A DNA stretch of 6,890 bases from Faecalibacterium sp. UBA1360 (GTDB lineage Bacteria > Bacillota > Clostridia > Oscillospirales > Ruminococcaceae). Position 1 is the first letter of the stretch; each line of letters opens with the position of its first letter. The position numbers and the translations under genes were made by a program. The notes beneath the pieces are model-generated. The model was given only the letters and a program-made list of their open reading frames with translations. It was not told the DNA's origin and did not search any database. The stretch covers positions 2,859 through 9,748 of the forward strand of contig DBRU01000092.1 of assembly GCA_002306375.1 (NCBI GenBank). Direction: 5' to 3'. Below are positions 4,680 through 6,890 of the stretch, piece after piece.

Positions 4680-6335
4680 ATGATGAAACAGACCGATTTG
4701 GGCGGCAAGGTCGTCTACCAGATCTATGTCAAGAGCTTTCAGGATTCCAACGGCGACGGCATCGGCGACCTGCCGGGCCTGACCTCCCGGCTGGACTACC
4801 TGGCCGGGCTGGGGGTGGACTACCTGTGGCTGACCCCCATCTACCCCAGCCCCCAGCGGGACAACGGCTACGACGTGGCCGACTACTGCGCCATCGACCC
4901 CTGCTACGGCACCATGGAGGACTTTGAGACCCTGTGCCGCGAAGGGGAAAAGCGGGGCATCCGCATCATGCTGGACATGGTGTTCAACCACACCTCCACG
5001 GCCCACGCCTGGTTCCGCCGGGCCCTGGCCGGGGAGAAGAAATACCAGGACTACTACATCTGGCGCGACGGCGGACCCGACGCCCCGCCCACCAACTGGG
5101 TGTCCAAGTTCGGCGGCAGCGCCTGGCAGTACAGCCCCGAGGTGGGCAAGTACTACCTGCACCTGTTCGACGTGACCCAGGCCGACCTGAACTGGGACAA
5201 CCCCGACCTGCGGGAAGAGCTGTTCGCCGTGCTGGACTTCTGGGCCGGCAAGGGGGTGCGGGCCTTCCGGTTCGACGTGGTGAACCTGATCTCCAAGCCC
5301 GGGACCATGACCGACGACGACAAGGGCGACGGCCGCCGCTTTTACACCGACGGCCCCCGCATCCACGAATACCTGCGCATGCTCAACGAGCGGGGCTTCG
5401 GCAAGTATGAGAACGTGGTCACGGTGGGCGAGATGTCCTCCACCAGCCTGGACAACTGCGTGGGCTACACCCGGCCCGACCGGCACGAGCTTTCCATGGT
5501 GTTCAGCTTCCACCACCTGAAAACCGACTACAAGAACGGCGACAAGTGGGCCCTGGAAGAAAACCGCTTCGGCGAGCTGAAAAAACTGCTGACCGACTGG
5601 CAGCTGGGCATGCAGGCCGGCGGCGGCTGGAACGCCTTGTTCTGGTGCAACCATGACCAGCCGCGCATCGTCTCCCGCTTCGGGGACGAAGGGCAGTACC
5701 GGGTGCGGTCGGCCAAGATGCTGGCCACGGCCATCCACTGCCTGCGGGGCACGCCCTACATCTACCAGGGCGAGGAGCTGGGCATGACCAACGCCCATTT
5801 CACCGACATCCGCCAGTACCAGGACGTGGAGAGCCGCAACTATTACAACATCCTGCGGGGCCAGGGCCTGACCGAGGCCGAGACCTATAAGGTGCTGGGC
5901 GCCCGCTCCCGGGACAACGGCCGCACCCCCATGCAGTGGACCGCCGGGGAAAACGCCGGCTTCACCACCGGCACGCCCTGGCTGGGCGTCAACCCCAACC
6001 ATGACGCCATCAACGCCCAGGCCGCCCTGGCCGACGGGGATTCGGTGCTTGCCTATTACCGCCGGCTGGTGGCCCTGCGCAAGCAAAGCGAGCTGGTGCA
6101 GGCCGGCGAGTTCGCCCCCCTGCTGGCCGAGGACGAACGGGTGTTCGGCTACACCCGCACGCTGAACGGCCGCACCCTGGTGGTGCTGTGCAACTTCTAC
6201 GGCGCAGACGCTCCCGTCGCCCTGCCCCAAGCCCTGTGCGCCGGCGCAAAACCGATCCTGAGCAACATCCAAAAGCGGGACCTGACCCCCGCCATGACCC
6301 TGGCCCCCTACGAGGCGGGCGTGTGGGAGGTCTGA
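4680..6335 (+). CDS. treA: Trehalose-6-phosphate hydrolase (phospho-alpha-(1,1)-glucosidase), GH13
   Basis: This cytoplasmic 551-residue enzyme splits trehalose-6-phosphate into glucose and glucose-6-phosphate; the length is normal for TreA/TreC. The four GH13 regions are present: DMVFNH (99-104), GVRAFRFDVVN (192-202) with nucleophile Asp199, VTVGEMSS (247-254) with acid/base Glu251, and FWCNHDQPRIVSRFG (321-335) with Asp326. The N-terminus VVYQIYVKSFQDSNGDGIGD (11-30) carries the calcium-loop motif of the oligo-1,6-glucosidase group. Features favouring the phosphate-specific group are KGDGRRFYTDGPRIHEYLR (215-233) and the HDQPR form of region IV. The start ATG at 4680 is followed by a second ATG at 4683; GAAAGGA (4666-4672) is seven bases before the first, and either could serve. 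The gene lies 31 bases behind the permease with no terminator between, so the two are cotranscribed. The symbol treC is used in enterobacteria. An ordinary oligo-1,6-glucosidase is the main alternative, judged unlikely. Confidence 0.94.
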   Translation: MMKQTDLGGKVVYQIYVKSFQDSNGDGIGDLPGLTSRLDYLAGLGVDYLWLTPIYPSPQRDNGYDVADYCAIDPCYGTMEDFETLCREGEKRGIRIMLDMVFNHTSTAHAWFRRALAGEKKYQDYYIWRDGGPDAPPTNWVSKFGGSAWQYSPEVGKYYLHLFDVTQADLNWDNPDLREELFAVLDFWAGKGVRAFRFDVVNLISKPGTMTDDDKGDGRRFYTDGPRIHEYLRMLNERGFGKYENVVTVGEMSSTSLDNCVGYTRPDRHELSMVFSFHHLKTDYKNGDKWALEENRFGELKKLLTDWQLGMQAGGGWNALFWCNHDQPRIVSRFGDEGQYRVRSAKMLATAIHCLRGTPYIYQGEELGMTNAHFTDIRQYQDVESRNYYNILRGQGLTEAETYKVLGARSRDNGRTPMQWTAGENAGFTTGTPWLGVNPNHDAINAQAALADGDSVLAYYRRLVALRKQSELVQAGEFAPLLAEDERVFGYTRTLNGRTLVVLCNFYGADAPVALPQALCAGAKPILSNIQKRDLTPAMTLAPYEAGVWEV

Positions 6336-6353
6336 CCCCCTTTATAACCAACA

Positions 6354-6399
6354 ACGCCGCCCCCGGCAGCCCGAAAGCTGCCGGGGGCGGCGTATTTTT
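6354..6399 (+). terminator. Strong intrinsic terminator of the trehalose operon
   Basis: A perfect 17-bp GC-rich stem (6354-6370 with 6377-6393) closes the loop CCGAAA and is followed by ATTTTT (6394-6399). It lies 18 bases after the hydrolase stop codon. On the opposite strand the same stem is followed by TTGTTGGTTAT, a less regular T-rich run, so it may also stop transcription from the convergent degV-family gene. Confidence 0.95.
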
Positions 6400-6414
6400 G
6401 GCAGAAAGCATAGA

Positions 6415-6890
6415 TCACCGGGGCGAGCCCACCCAGAACAGGGCCACGGTGCCCGGGCCGCTGTGGGCGCCGATGACCGGGCCGATGTCCCCGATGCGGA
6501 TGTCCTTGACGCCCAGCTCCCGCAGCTTGTTGGCCACGTACTGGCAGTCGGCCAGGCAGTCGCCGTGGCTGATGAAGACGGTGCCGTTCTCCAGGTCCTC
6601 GGCGGTGGCCTTCAGGTGCCTGACCAGGCCGTCCAGGCTGGCGCGGCGGCCGCGGACCTTTTCCATGGCGATCAGGTGGCCCTCGTCGTCCACGTGCAGA
6701 ACGGGCTTGATGCCCAGCAGCGTGCCGGCCACGGCGGCCGCGCCGCTGACGCGCCCGCCCCGCTTGAGGAACATCAGGTCGTCCACCGTGAACCAGGCGC
6801 AGACCCTGGGGGCCAGGTCCCGGGCGTAGGCGGCCACCTCGTCCAGGGTGCCGCCCTGCAACCGGCGCCGGGCCACCAGGTAGCAGAACA
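6415..6890 (-). CDS. DegV family fatty-acid-binding protein, C-terminal part (5' truncated)
   Basis: The visible 157 residues are the C-terminal half or so of a DegV/FakB-type protein. The frame stays open through the right edge of the window (residues FCYLVARRRLQGG at the start), so the GTG at 6876 is internal and the true start lies outside. Family marks are CAWFTVDDLMFLKRGGRVSGA, GIKPVLHVDDEGHLIAMEKV, the following RGRR, and the ending GAHSGPGTVALFWVG, whose histidine (codon at 6463-6465) belongs to the conserved phosphate-side motif of FakB proteins. Members bind one fatty acid and, where characterised, present it to the kinase FakA for phosphorylation and entry into phospholipid synthesis. 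Genomes of this group usually carry several DegV paralogues, so the exact ligand cannot be stated. The gene is convergent with the trehalose operon and shows no functional link to it. Confidence 0.92.
   Translation of the reverse strand, partial: FCYLVARRRLQGGTLDEVAAYARDLAPRVCAWFTVDDLMFLKRGGRVSGAAAVAGTLLGIKPVLHVDDEGHLIAMEKVRGRRASLDGLVRHLKATAEDLENGTVFISHGDCLADCQYVANKLRELGVKDIRIGDIGPVIGAHSGPGTVALFWVGSPR

Noticed and set aside
3086..4708. Long minus-strand frame across the trehalose permease gene
   Set aside because: The product is rich in His, Asp, Gly and Gln, as expected from the complement of a GC-rich membrane-protein gene. It covers the tre promoter and both operators and shows no domain.
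4659..6272. Long minus-strand frame across the hydrolase gene
   Set aside because: Antisense image of the GH13 gene, rich in Val, Gly, His and Gln, with no recognisable family and no ribosome-binding site evident.
6874..6890. GTG at 6876 as the start of the degV-family gene
   Set aside because: The frame continues upstream without a stop to the window edge with typical DegV residues (CYLVARRRLQGG), so the GTG codes for an internal valine.

Overview
The window looks like chromosomal DNA from a high-GC, probably gut-associated Clostridia member of the Oscillospirales/Ruminococcaceae type. This is inferred from strong AGGAGG ribosome-binding sites, G/C-rich third codon positions, a Gram-positive style EF-P, a Firmicutes-type GntR/UTRA trehalose repressor, a two-gene PTS trehalose operon and a DegV protein. 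No mobile element, CRISPR array, rRNA or tRNA gene was seen.

Layout. Bases 1-408 hold the 3' end of a treR-like repressor, cut by the window edge. A well-formed promoter at 459-487 then drives efp (545-1105) and a small acidic zinc-ribbon protein of the CD1247 type (1137-1556), and this pair ends at a strong intrinsic terminator (1580-1612). Only 24 bases later starts a polytopic membrane protein of the PIG-V-like mannosyltransferase family (1637-2899). The gap 2900-3241 holds a C-rich, G-poor stretch, a 14-bp terminator, a small palindrome, and a compact promoter/operator/leader-hairpin region for the trehalose operon. That operon is treP/treB (EIIBC, 3242-4648) followed by treA/treC (phospho-alpha-glucosidase, 4680-6335), closed by a 17-bp terminator (6354-6399). 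A convergent degV-family gene (6890-6415, minus strand) is cut by the right edge.

How the genes work together. The EIIBC permease would import trehalose as trehalose-6-phosphate, which the GH13 enzyme splits to glucose and glucose-6-phosphate. The UTRA protein at the left edge is the likely trehalose-6-phosphate-responsive repressor. Two near-identical 18-bp palindromic sites, one filling the -35/-10 spacer exactly and one just downstream of the expected transcription start, are its likely targets. The repressor gene is separated from its operon by about 2.8 kb containing the unrelated efp operon and the membrane glycosyltransferase gene.

Most of the window is ordinary core and sugar-utilisation DNA. 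The parts most worth a second look are the trehalose control region (paired operators plus a hairpin leader with two competing folds), the uncharacterised zinc-ribbon partner of EF-P, and the glycosyltransferase gene with no visible promoter behind a strong terminator. I see no clear evidence of a wholly new system.
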